Source of the DNA: PWND01 sp964601515
Lineage (GTDB): Bacteria; Bacteroidota; Bacteroidia; Bacteroidales; UBA7960
NCBI GenBank assembly: GCA_964601515.1
Contig: CAZRNU010000005.1
Location: 1 to 55,347 of the forward strand
Length of the DNA: 55,347 nucleotides
Reading direction: 5' to 3'
The translations under genes were made by a program, and so were the position numbers. The notes beneath the pieces were generated by a model. The model was not told the DNA's origin and ran no database searches. It saw nothing but the letters and a program-made list of their open reading frames with translations. Shown here in pieces: positions 24,649-32,691 of this stretch. Numbering within the stretch: position 1 is the first letter of the stretch; each line of letters starts with the position of its first letter.

Positions 24649-25644
24649 CTATTTGAGTTTCTTTGCTAGAGCTTCAACTTCCGTAGCGGGAGGTGAATTT
24701 TGATAGAGTATTTTATAAACTGCTTCTGCAATTGGCATATTGACTTTAAAAGTTTTATTTAGTTCATAAATGCATTTTGCAGCAAAATAGCCTTCCGCCA
24801 CCATTTGCATCTCCATTTGAGTAGCTTTTACACTATATCCTTTCCCTATCATCGCCCCAAACATTCTATTTCTGCTATATTGACTATATGCAGTAACTAG
24901 AAGGTCACCCAAATAAACAGAATTATTAATATCTCTTTCAAATGGGTGAACATTATCAATAAAATCTCTAATTTCCTTAATTGCATTACTTATTAAAACA
25001 GCTTGGAAATTATCGCCATACCCGAGGCTATGACAAATTCCACTAGCAATTGCCATAATATTTTTCAGCACCGGAGCATACTCTGTTCCATAAATATCAT
25101 GCGAAACAGATGTATAAATATATCTGCTAGACAATAATCTGGAAATAACTTCTGCGGCATCTTTATTTTCAGTTGAAACTGTAAGGTAAGTTAGTCTTTC
25201 TTTTGCAACTTCTTCGGCATGACTAGGTCCGGATACAATGACAAAACTATCTATATCAAAACCAAAATGCTTTTTAAAATAGTCTGCAATTACTGCATTA
25301 TATTCAGGGACAATACCCTTAATTGCACTTACAACATATTTTTTTTTAAGCAAACTTGGGTTAATATGTCCAATAGTTTTATGTAAAAATGCAGCTGGTA
25401 TACAAAACAATACAATATCAGAGTCTTTAATAGCCTTTTCAGGTTCATCAAAAATATTTAACCTATTAATATCATATTCAACAGAACTTAAATAAAGAGG
25501 ATTTCTGCCATGTTTTTGTATGTTTTCGATTATTTCAGGCTCGCGAATAAACCAATTGATCTTTTCAACATTATTAAGTAGAATTTTAACAATGGCGCTT
25601 GCCCAGCTGCCCGAACCGATTACAGCAATTTTAGTATTCAACAT
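24649..25644 (-). CDS. gpsA: Glycerol-3-phosphate dehydrogenase (NAD(P)+)
   Basis: GpsA reduces dihydroxyacetone phosphate to sn-glycerol 3-phosphate for phospholipid synthesis. From ATG 25642-25644 (MLNTKIAVIGSGSWASAI) the protein has 331 aa. The Rossmann motif GSGSWA is near residue 10. Further signatures are VVSAIKGI, YTSVSHDIYGTEYAPVLKNIMAIASGICHSLGYGDN with the conserved catalytic Lys, and TAYSQYSRNRMFG. The frame extends to TTG 25665, which lies in the -7 promoter box and is rejected as start. It is convergent with pyrI. Confidence 0.95.
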   Translation of the reverse strand: MLNTKIAVIGSGSWASAIVKILLNNVEKINWFIREPEIIENIQKHGRNPLYLSSVEYDINRLNIFDEPEKAIKDSDIVLFCIPAAFLHKTIGHINPSLLKKKYVVSAIKGIVPEYNAVIADYFKKHFGFDIDSFVIVSGPSHAEEVAKERLTYLTVSTENKDAAEVISRLLSSRYIYTSVSHDIYGTEYAPVLKNIMAIASGICHSLGYGDNFQAVLISNAIKEIRDFIDNVHPFERDINNSVYLGDLLVTAYSQYSRNRMFGAMIGKGYSVKATQMEMQMVAEGYFAAKCIYELNKTFKVNMPIAEAVYKILYQNSPPATEVEALAKKLK

Positions 25645-25662
25645 AATTCTTTGTTTGAAAGG

Positions 25663-25670
25663 CAAAATTA
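25663..25670 (-). promoter_or_regulatory. Promoter -7 box for gpsA
   Basis: On the minus strand this reads TAATTTTG, an exact match, 18 bases before the ATG at 25644. Confidence 0.6.
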
Positions 25671-25732
25671 ATTAAAAATAATGTTTTAGTCATTTGCATA
25701 AAATGCAATGAAAATATAATTGCTGGAATTCC

Positions 25733-27421
25733 TTACAATTCAAGAGCTACAACCAACTTCACCTCATCTCTTACAATAAGAACGCTAACAGTTTGTCCCT
25801 TTTTCAGTTCTTCAAGCACTTTCATATAAGAATGAATTTCATTTATCTCCTTATCTTCAATCCCAATAATGATATCAGCAACTTTTAATCCTGCTTTTTC
25901 GGCAGGTCTATTCTCCACTAATGCCATTATTTTTACACCTTTACCTTCGTATGCGTGGTCAGGCATTATACCAAGCGACACACTGTCTCCGCGCCTTCTT
26001 CTGCTTTCTGAAACAGGGGTTTCAGTGAATGTAAGTTTATCCAGCGATGCAGTAAAGTCTATCATTTCATAAGCATAATTCAGAATTTCAACAGTTTGAG
26101 GATAATTAATTTTGTCAGGAGTATCTGTTGAAGCATGATAATCTTCATGTGTTCCTGTATGGAAAAAAATTACAGGTATGTTTTTTCTGTAAAATGACGA
26201 ATGATCCGACCCGCCAACACCACTTTTCCCCTTGGAAATATTAAAGTTCTGTGGTTTGTTAGAATCAATAATAGTATCCCACAAAAGCGAAGTGCCTGTT
26301 CCAATAAGAATAAGACGATTATTTTGCATTCTTCCTATCATATCGAAATTGAACATAAAATTGATTTTTCCTAAATCGTAAACTTCACTTTCTGAAAAGT
26401 ATTTACTTCCGATTAAACCCTTTTCTTCAGCGGAAAAAGCAATAAATAAAAAGTTATAATCCTTTGAGGTGCTTGAGGAATAATATCTTGCAGACTCTAA
26501 AACACCGGCAGTGCCGCTAGCGTTATCATCAGCACCGTAATGAATAACATTTTGTTTAAGATCTCTGGAAGTAGGACCACCATACCCAAGATGATCAAAA
26601 TGTCCGCCTATTACTATAGTTAAAGGGGCATTATTATCAAGATATCCTGCAACATTAACTGCAGTATATGATTTCTTAATTAACTCCGTTGATAGAGTAA
26701 TATTACCATACATTTCATTTTGTTCAAAAAGCTCAAATACTTCACTTCTTGCAAAAACAACTGGAATGGCTTCACGAGCTACATTGGCTTCATTACGAAT
26801 TTCAGGATCTTCAAAAACCCCGTGTGTATTAACAAAAACAATTCCTGCTGCGCCTTTTCTGACTGCTGTAGAAATTTTCATTTTCAATAAAGAACTAACG
26901 TCAAAATCTACTTGCTTTTGATTTTCCGGATGAGAATAATACTCTATGAAAAGAATTTTCCCTTTAACATCATCAACATCTTCAAAATCATTTATCAACT
27001 CAGGTATCTCCAGACCGGAATTAACATATATGGCTTCTGCAGTAATAGTAGCATCTGCAGAATTAGAAAGAATATAAAAGTCATTATAAGGACTAAATCT
27101 TTGACCTCCTATTTTAATAAATGAACTATCATTATATACATACCCACTTAAGAATTCAAACTCCTGAAGATAAGATTTGTCAAAAACCGGCTTTAGACCA
27201 ATTTCTTTCATCCTGGATTTTATATAATATGCTGCCTTCATTTCTCCCGGCGTACCTGCTTCACGTCCTTCCATTTCTTCAGATGAAAGAATTTCTATAT
27301 CAGTTTTAATTCTTTCAATAACAGCAGAATCTTCAAAAGTATACTTTGACTGAGCTGAAATATGCTCAACTACAATTGAAAATAGCATTAAAAATAAAAT
27401 GCTGACTTTTTTTATGTTCAT
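25733..27421 (-). CDS. Exported M28 zinc aminopeptidase with PA and PDZ domains
   Basis: The protein (562 aa from ATG 27421) starts with a signal peptide (MNIKKVSILFLMLFSIVVEHISA). A protease-associated (PA) region lies at about 110-235 inside the N-terminal half. The M28 metal site follows: GGHFDH near 274, GADDNASG near 296, AEEKGLIGS near 331, NFDMIGR near 358 and GTHEDYHASTDTPDKI near 425. A C-terminal PDZ domain covers about 480-562 (LGIMPDHAYEGKGVKI, ENRPAEKAGLKVADIIIGI). It should cleave N-terminal residues from peptides in the periplasm or outside. The frame starts upstream at ATG 27445. A near-consensus box (TATTTTTA, 27457-27464) would leave almost no leader for that start, so 27421 is preferred. 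Confidence 0.88.
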   Translation of the reverse strand: MNIKKVSILFLMLFSIVVEHISAQSKYTFEDSAVIERIKTDIEILSSEEMEGREAGTPGEMKAAYYIKSRMKEIGLKPVFDKSYLQEFEFLSGYVYNDSSFIKIGGQRFSPYNDFYILSNSADATITAEAIYVNSGLEIPELINDFEDVDDVKGKILFIEYYSHPENQKQVDFDVSSLLKMKISTAVRKGAAGIVFVNTHGVFEDPEIRNEANVAREAIPVVFARSEVFELFEQNEMYGNITLSTELIKKSYTAVNVAGYLDNNAPLTIVIGGHFDHLGYGGPTSRDLKQNVIHYGADDNASGTAGVLESARYYSSSTSKDYNFLFIAFSAEEKGLIGSKYFSESEVYDLGKINFMFNFDMIGRMQNNRLILIGTGTSLLWDTIIDSNKPQNFNISKGKSGVGGSDHSSFYRKNIPVIFFHTGTHEDYHASTDTPDKINYPQTVEILNYAYEMIDFTASLDKLTFTETPVSESRRRRGDSVSLGIMPDHAYEGKGVKIMALVENRPAEKAGLKVADIIIGIEDKEINEIHSYMKVLEELKKGQTVSVLIVRDEVKLVVALEL

Positions 27422-27520
27422 GTCTGAAGTTTTAGTGAAATGCATAAAGAATTTTGTAAAAATAAGAGAATTATGCTTATAATGCTTAAAACTAGTGATT
27501 TATTAACAGAAATTAATGAA

Positions 27521-27584
27521 ATTAAAAAGGCTGCTTAAGTTCTTAGTTTAACAATATATTGCATAACCAAGAAATTAGCAGCCT
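27521..27584 (-). terminator. Long stem-loop terminator after the M49-like gene
   Basis: AGGCTGCT (27528-27535) pairs with AGCAGCCT (27577-27584). Inside it, TTCTTAGTT pairs with AACCAAGAA, with the palindrome CAATATATTG in the loop. On the minus strand the hairpin is followed by TTTTTAATTT. The span is larger than most terminators here. Confidence 0.75.
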
Positions 27585-27604
27585 CAAAAAATAATGAAAG
27601 GGTT

Positions 27605-29236
27605 TTATAAGCCTAAAACGTCTTTGCCTTGTTTGAAATAAATATCAATAGTTAAACCTGTGTCATTAACTCTCTGAAGGTCGTTTTTAAGATAATCTGG
27701 CATAATTCCTTCATTCGCAATAAGCTCCGTTGCAAATTCGTAGTTTCCATCACCTTGTATTTGCAATACTTGTTCAACAGCTTCATAAACAGCTTTTTTC
27801 ATTTCATCAAAGTTTACCATATATGTTCCATCTTCCTGTTTAGTAAAAGCACCAACACTGGCAAAATGATTAAACCTAATCATATTAGCTTTCCCATGTG
27901 CACTTGCTGCTCCAAATCTACTTGAGCGGAATATTCCGGCAAGGAATGTTACATAATTATCCATTACTTCACCTGTTGTTATTTCTCCCATTTCATAAAG
28001 TACAGTTACAAGGTATAGTCCCAAAATATCAGCCTTAGCTTCTTCAATTACAGAATAATGGTCTTTCAAAGCTTCTCTAACTGTGCTGCTGCCATCTATT
28101 GTCTTTTTAATTCCCATTCCATGGGCAACTTCGTGGAAAGTTGTATTTTCAAAGAAAGCATCAAATTTAATATGTTTGCGTTGGGACTCACAAATAAGCA
28201 TATCCGAAATTGGCACCAGTATTTTATCGAATTTTGCCTTCATAGAATTTTTCAGTTGCAGTTTTCTACTTCCTACAGAATTATGAATTTCTTCTGCATT
28301 TGGAAGGTTAATTGCAATAGTTTTAGATCCGGCATTACAATCGCCTGCATAATATAGGGCATAGTATACATTCATATCGCCGACACCGGGAACCTCAGAT
28401 TTGTATTCCGGATCAACAGGCATTCCCGCCTGAAGCATTGGAAGCATTTTGCTATATTTTTCAAGTTTGGCACTCCACTCAAGGTCTTTAACCAGAATAA
28501 ATGCCTGATGAGCAGCTTTATAACCAAAAAGTCTATCCTCATAATTTTCAATTGGACCAACTACAAAATCAATATTATTTGTTTTCATTTCAATCCACGC
28601 ATAATCACTCGGCATATAGTCATTTGAGAGCAATGCATCTGCGCGCATGTTTAGATATTTTTTAAGACCGGCATCTTCTGCAAGCTCGGCTGCTCTGCGA
28701 ATAAGATTAGCAGCTTCTAAATGTTTTTCTTTATATGCTTCACTGTAAGGAACAGCAATCAAGCTACCATTTTCATCTCTTCTAATAAGAGTATAAAGAC
28801 TTGTTTTTTCAGCATTATCCCATGCTTCAAATTCTTCCTTAGTCATATCCAAAGGATAATAATTAGCTCCAAGTGGCTTTGGGCCATAACCATCAATAAA
28901 TGGTTCGTTACCCTGAAGTCTTTCCCATGGACCATAATTTATTTTCACATACTTCAATGCATCTTCATTTGTAATACTTGCCAACAGTTCATCTTTATCA
29001 CCTGTATAAGCCTGCATCCAAAATATTTCTTCCATAATACCGGCAGCATCAATAAGAATTCTAATAATTTCTTTCTCATTTTCAGATAGCCACGACAAAT
29101 CAGTTGTTAATTCAACTTCTGTAAACTTTTTCATTTTACCTTTCATTTTTTCTTCAAAGCTTTCTTTTTCAGCACATGAATATAGTCCAAATCCAAGTGC
29201 TAAGATTACGATTGATAATAGTTTAATTTTTTTCAT
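27605..29236 (-). CDS. M49-like (dipeptidyl peptidase III family) zinc peptidase lipoprotein
   Basis: Starting at ATG 29236, MKKIKLLSIVILALGFGLYSC is a lipoprotein signal with lipobox LYSC, so the enzyme is likely membrane-anchored in the periplasm or on the surface. The protein has 543 aa. HEVAH at 368-372 and EEAKAD at 398-403 form a zinc site in the arrangement of family M49 (HExxxH then EExxAx), but with a five-residue HExxH version instead of the usual six-residue HELLGH. A bacterial M49 enzyme of Caldithrix abyssi is known with a five-residue motif, and the length fits that short type. It probably removes dipeptides from peptide N-termini. A 48-bp-longer frame exists upstream (to 29284) but would not place the lipobox correctly. 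Confidence 0.8.
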   Translation of the reverse strand: MKKIKLLSIVILALGFGLYSCAEKESFEEKMKGKMKKFTEVELTTDLSWLSENEKEIIRILIDAAGIMEEIFWMQAYTGDKDELLASITNEDALKYVKINYGPWERLQGNEPFIDGYGPKPLGANYYPLDMTKEEFEAWDNAEKTSLYTLIRRDENGSLIAVPYSEAYKEKHLEAANLIRRAAELAEDAGLKKYLNMRADALLSNDYMPSDYAWIEMKTNNIDFVVGPIENYEDRLFGYKAAHQAFILVKDLEWSAKLEKYSKMLPMLQAGMPVDPEYKSEVPGVGDMNVYYALYYAGDCNAGSKTIAINLPNAEEIHNSVGSRKLQLKNSMKAKFDKILVPISDMLICESQRKHIKFDAFFENTTFHEVAHGMGIKKTIDGSSTVREALKDHYSVIEEAKADILGLYLVTVLYEMGEITTGEVMDNYVTFLAGIFRSSRFGAASAHGKANMIRFNHFASVGAFTKQEDGTYMVNFDEMKKAVYEAVEQVLQIQGDGNYEFATELIANEGIMPDYLKNDLQRVNDTGLTIDIYFKQGKDVLGL

Positions 29237-29288
29237 GATTTTTATTTTTGATATGGTTAGTGAATTTGAAATTACATATATCACAAGC

Positions 29289-29296
29289 CAAAATTA
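29289..29296 (-). promoter_or_regulatory. Promoter -7 box for the M49-like gene
   Basis: On the minus strand this reads TAATTTTG, an exact TAnnTTTG match, 52 bases before ATG 29236. Confidence 0.6.
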
Positions 29297-29408
29297 CAAT
29301 TCTTTTTATGAAAATACTAGTTGGGATAATAACAACTTTATTCTTTTAATAAACAATATTTTAAAACAGTTTTGACTTTATGAAGCAAATACCAAAAATT
29401 TATTTTTA

Positions 29409-29416
29409 TAACTTTG
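29409..29416 (+). promoter_or_regulatory. Promoter -7 box for the LapA-like gene
   Basis: TAACTTTG matches TAnnTTTG exactly and lies 22 bases before ATG 29439. Confidence 0.6.
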
Positions 29417-29438
29417 ATATTATTAAAAACCATAAATC

Positions 29439-29690
29439 ATGAAAGATACAAAAAACAATAAGCCGGTAATTTTCTGGATAATTGCCGGTTTAATAATAAT
29501 TGTGGCATTAATTTTCTCTATACAAAACAGAGAAGAGATAACAGTAAGATTACTGTTTATAGATTTAAAAGGACCATTATTTATAGTTATTGTATCTATA
29601 TTCTTCCTTGGATATTTGCTTGGCAGAATATGGTCGATAATTAAAAACCGCAAGGAGAAAAAAACAGAAAAAACTGAAGAAAAGGATTAA
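29439..29690 (+). CDS. LapA-like (DUF1049) small membrane protein
   Basis: The 83-aa protein has two hydrophobic helices (about residues 9-27 and 45-65) around the motif FSIQNREEITVRLLF, and a charged lysine/glutamate tail. The order helix, 'QN...V.v.fl', helix with FFLGYLLGRI is the LapA/DUF1049 pattern. LapA relatives act in the envelope, for example in lipopolysaccharide assembly control in enterobacteria. The role here is not known. It converges on nspC with only 11 bp between the stop codons and no clear terminator. Confidence 0.8.
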   Translation: MKDTKNNKPVIFWIIAGLIIIVALIFSIQNREEITVRLLFIDLKGPLFIVIVSIFFLGYLLGRIWSIIKNRKEKKTEKTEEKD

Positions 29691-29701
29691 TTCATAAACC
29701 C

Positions 29702-30853
29702 TTAAGAAAGTTTTCTTTTAAAATCTTCGTAGGTAAAAGTTCTATGCAACACAAAATCACCATTTTGTTTCCATGTGCCTATCGAAGGATGTCTAACTCC
29801 ATTAAAGAATGTAGTTTTTACCATTGTATAATGAATCATATCTTCGAATATGACTTTATCACCAATTTTAAGTTTATTCTGAAAACCATAATCACCCATA
29901 CCAATGAAATCACCCGCAAGGCAGGTTGTTCCACCCATTCTGTAATTGAATAATCCGGGTTTAGCATCTTCTGCGCCAACAATAAATGGTTTATAAGGCA
30001 TTTCTAGTGTATCAGGCATATGGGCTGCAAAACTTACATCAAGCATAGCCACTTTAATTCCTTTACATTCAACAATATCTTTAACTGTTGAAACCAGGCA
30101 TCCTGTTCTCCATCCAATAGCCCCACCCGGTTCAAGAATCACAGTTTCCAGATGCGGATATCTTTTTTTGAATTGTTTAAGGAGATTAACTAAGTGATTC
30201 ACATCATAACCCTCTCTTGTAATAAGATGACCGCCTCCCATATTAACCCATTTAGCTTGCATAATAAGATTATCGAACTTTTCAATTACTTTTTCTAAAG
30301 TCCGTTCAAGCACATGGCTGTCGTTTTCACATAAAACATGAAAATGGATACCTTCAACACCTTGAGGAAGTTTGGAATCAAATTGATCTGAAGTAATTCC
30401 CAATCTTGATCCGGGACGAGCGGGGTTATAAAGATCTGTCCCAACTTCTGAGTATTCCGGATTTACACGCAATCCGACAGATATTTTTCTTTCAAACTTA
30501 TGTATATAAGCCTTATAATGATTAAACTGGCTTAAAGAGTTAAAAGTAATATGGCTGCTGAGTTTCATTATTTCGTCAAACTCATCTTCTAAAAAAACGG
30601 GGCAATAAGTATGAGCAAGGCAACCCATTTCATCATTAATAAGCTTAGCCTCAAACAGAGAGCTAGCTGTTGCTCCTTTGAGATACTTTTTCAATTGATT
30701 AAAAGTGCTCCACATAGAAAAACCTTTCAAAGCACAAATAATTTCAACACCTGCCTCTATCTGAACTTTTTCCAAGAGCTTTAAATTCTTAATAAGAAGC
30801 TCTTCCTCAAGAACATAACAAGGAGATGGGATGTTTTTATAATCAACAGCCAT
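29702..30853 (-). CDS. nspC: Carboxy(nor)spermidine decarboxylase
   Basis: NspC is a PLP enzyme that decarboxylates carboxyspermidine or carboxynorspermidine to the polyamine. The 383-aa protein has the alanine-racemase-type barrel of group IV decarboxylases: PLP lysine K43 in CALKGFSMWSTF, then EGIHFHVLCEND, WVNMGGGHLITREGYD and VILEPGGAIGWRTGCLV. Gaps with the CGIDP-type signature of diaminopimelate decarboxylase are absent, and MSTF-type motifs are those of NspC. The partner dehydrogenase lies directly upstream on the same strand, 66 bp away across a short-repeat gap. Together they make spermidine from putrescine and aspartate semialdehyde. Confidence 0.92.
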   Translation of the reverse strand: MAVDYKNIPSPCYVLEEELLIKNLKLLEKVQIEAGVEIICALKGFSMWSTFNQLKKYLKGATASSLFEAKLINDEMGCLAHTYCPVFLEDEFDEIMKLSSHITFNSLSQFNHYKAYIHKFERKISVGLRVNPEYSEVGTDLYNPARPGSRLGITSDQFDSKLPQGVEGIHFHVLCENDSHVLERTLEKVIEKFDNLIMQAKWVNMGGGHLITREGYDVNHLVNLLKQFKKRYPHLETVILEPGGAIGWRTGCLVSTVKDIVECKGIKVAMLDVSFAAHMPDTLEMPYKPFIVGAEDAKPGLFNYRMGGTTCLAGDFIGMGDYGFQNKLKIGDKVIFEDMIHYTMVKTTFFNGVRHPSIGTWKQNGDFVLHRTFTYEDFKRKLS

Positions 30854-30860
30854 TTTATAT

Positions 30861-30906
30861 AAGTGAAAAGTTAAAAGTGAAAAGTTAAAAGTTGAAAGTT
30901 ATAAGT
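30861..30906. repeat. Short A-rich tandem repeat in the polyamine operon
   Basis: AAGTGAAAAG and TTAAAAGTGAAAAG units repeat with small changes between the dehydrogenase stop and the nspC start. The theme matches that of 282-343. Confidence 0.65.
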
Positions 30907-30919
30907 TCAATTGAATTTA

Positions 30920-32119
30920 CTATTTTTCAACCGGTAAAGGCTCATCAATTTTCTCGTGCCAAGGCAAACCATATATTGGTAGCTTTTCCATGAAAGGATC
31001 CGGATTAAATTCCTCAACATTAAACACACCCTTTCCTGTCCACTTACCTGTGAGTGCCATCATTGCGCCAATCATTGCAGGAACTCCGGTAGTATAGCTA
31101 ATAGCTTGAGCTTTAACATCACGATAAGCCTCAGCATGCTCACAATTATTCCATACAAAATATGTACGTTCTTTACCATCTTTAATTCCCTTAATCTGGC
31201 ATCCAATAGATGTTTGACCCTTATAACCTTCGCCAAGAGATGATGGTTCAGGGAGGACCGCCTTTAAGAATTCCAGAGGAACAATATCAATACCTTTAAA
31301 ATTAACCGGCTTAATGCTTGTCATCCCAACTTCCTGTAGTACATTCAAGAAATTAATATACTGAGCGCCAAATGTCATCCAGAACCTGGCACGTTTAAGA
31401 GTAGGGAAGTTTTTCACAAGAGATTCAAGTTCTTCGTGATATAGAAGATATGATTCGCGAGCTCCAATTGCAGGGTATTCTATAGGTTTGTGAATTTCTA
31501 ATGGTTTTGTTTCAATCCATTTACCATTTTCCCAATATCTTCCATTTTGAGTAATTTCGCGAATATTAATTTCAGGATTAAAGTTTGTTGCAAATGCTTT
31601 CCCATGGTCACCGGCATTACAGTCAACAATATCCAAATAATGAATTTCATCGAAATAATGTTTTGCAGCATAAGCTGTAAAAACACCTGTTACTCCCGGG
31701 TCGAATCCACAACCTAGAATAGCCAATAATCCGGCTTCCTTGAACCTTTCGTGATATGCCCATTGCCATGAGTATTCAAACTTTGCCACATCTTTAGGCT
31801 CATAATTGGCAGTATCCAAATAATGTGTTTTTGTTTGCAAACAAGCTTCCATAATTGTAAGATCTTGATAAGGCAGAGCAACATTAATAACCATTTCAGG
31901 TTTAAACCTATTAATAAGCTCTACAAGTTCACTAACATTATCAGCATCAACTTGAGCGGTTTTAATTCTGCCTCCACCAACTTCGCGGGCAATTTGTTCA
32001 CATTTTTCAAGAGTTCTGCTGGCAAGCATAATATCAGTAAACACTTCAGGCACTGAAGCACATTTTCTTGCAACTACATTGCCAACACCTCCGGCACCAA
32101 TTATCAATACTTTACTCAT
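30920..32119 (-). CDS. Carboxy(nor)spermidine dehydrogenase (saccharopine dehydrogenase-like)
   Basis: This enzyme condenses a diamine (putrescine or diaminopropane) with aspartate semialdehyde and reduces the product with NADPH to carboxyspermidine or carboxynorspermidine. The 399-aa protein starts with a Rossmann motif (GAGGVGN at about 8-14) and has ALPYQDLTIMEACL, LDTANYEP, LGCGFDPGVTGVF, and a C-terminal TGVPAMIGAMMALTGKW. Its length and the adjacent nspC identify it as the polyamine member of the saccharopine dehydrogenase family rather than a lysine enzyme. The substrate preference, spermidine or norspermidine, cannot be read from sequence. In Bacteroidota spermidine is the usual product. 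Confidence 0.9.
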   Translation of the reverse strand: MSKVLIIGAGGVGNVVARKCASVPEVFTDIMLASRTLEKCEQIAREVGGGRIKTAQVDADNVSELVELINRFKPEMVINVALPYQDLTIMEACLQTKTHYLDTANYEPKDVAKFEYSWQWAYHERFKEAGLLAILGCGFDPGVTGVFTAYAAKHYFDEIHYLDIVDCNAGDHGKAFATNFNPEINIREITQNGRYWENGKWIETKPLEIHKPIEYPAIGARESYLLYHEELESLVKNFPTLKRARFWMTFGAQYINFLNVLQEVGMTSIKPVNFKGIDIVPLEFLKAVLPEPSSLGEGYKGQTSIGCQIKGIKDGKERTYFVWNNCEHAEAYRDVKAQAISYTTGVPAMIGAMMALTGKWTGKGVFNVEEFNPDPFMEKLPIYGLPWHEKIDEPLPVEK

Positions 32120-32168
32120 AATTAAAAAGTTTTAATATTTATACTCTAAATAATTACAATTATTAATT

Positions 32169-32176
32169 CAAAAATA
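32169..32176 (-). promoter_or_regulatory. Promoter -7 box for the polyamine operon
   Basis: On the minus strand this reads TATTTTTG, an exact match, 49 bases before the dehydrogenase ATG at 32119. Confidence 0.6.
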
Positions 32177-32272
32177 GATTGCAAATTACAAACAATTTCA
32201 AAATTACACATTCAATTTCATTTAATTATTAAAAAAAACAAACACAAATGAAAAGCTTTATAAAAAACTTTA

Positions 32273-32280
32273 TATATTTG
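32273..32280 (+). promoter_or_regulatory. Promoter -7 box for the cyclotransferase-like gene
   Basis: TATATTTG matches TAnnTTTG exactly and lies 21 bases before ATG 32302. It is divergent from the polyamine promoter about 100 bases away. Confidence 0.6.
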
Positions 32281-32301
32281 GTTTAACTAATCAAAAACAC
32301 C

Positions 32302-32634
32302 ATGACACAAAAACCTACCATATTAGTATTTTCATACGGCACATTCAAAGACAGGGCTGTTCAACTTGAAGTATTTGGAGCAATATTGCCGGTTGTAGGC
32401 AATGCAACCTTAAAAAACTGGAAAGTATTTACAGATAAAGAGTATCCTTATGTAAAGCCATTAAAGGGAGATGAGGTAAAAGGTCTTCTTTTGAAAATGA
32501 ATAAATCTCAACTTAGGATTGCAGATCAGTGGGAAGCCGTTCCTACAACTTATCAGAGAGAAAAATTAGACATTGTGCTTGAAGATGGCAGCATTAAGCA
32601 GGCCTATGTTTTTACAGGCAGAAACATTGTATAG
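32302..32634 (+). CDS. Gamma-glutamylcyclotransferase-like (AIG2) protein
   Basis: The 110-aa cytoplasmic protein begins VFSYGTFKDR, the SYGTL/F signature at residues 11-15 of the GGCT/AIG2 family. The later segments DEVKGLLLKM and ADQWEAVPTTYQREKL carry the conserved Glu and the Y-x-R of the fold. Family members cleave gamma-glutamyl amides to 5-oxoproline; the substrate here is unknown. It is a short family member. It is monocistronic and convergent with yebC. Confidence 0.8.
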   Translation: MTQKPTILVFSYGTFKDRAVQLEVFGAILPVVGNATLKNWKVFTDKEYPYVKPLKGDEVKGLLLKMNKSQLRIADQWEAVPTTYQREKLDIVLEDGSIKQAYVFTGRNIV

Positions 32635-32688
32635 AGTCGGAAGTCAAAAGTCGTAAGTCGTAAGTCGTATGTTGAAAGCTGAAAGTTG
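32635..32688. repeat. Short tandem repeat between convergent genes
   Basis: Four copies of an AGTCGTA/AGTCAAA unit, then GTTGAAAGCTGAAAGTTGA, fill the gap between the cyclotransferase-like gene and yebC. No hairpin terminator is visible. Confidence 0.6.
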
Positions 32689-32691
32689 ATA

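Noticed and set aside
25645..25665. TTG start for gpsA giving 7 extra residues
   Set aside because: It coincides with the -7 box; MLNTKIAVIGSG is the natural GpsA start.
29423..29653. Minus-strand frame opposite the LapA-like gene
   Set aside because: It is a shadow of the coding plus strand. The plus frame has the family motif, two membrane helices and a promoter.
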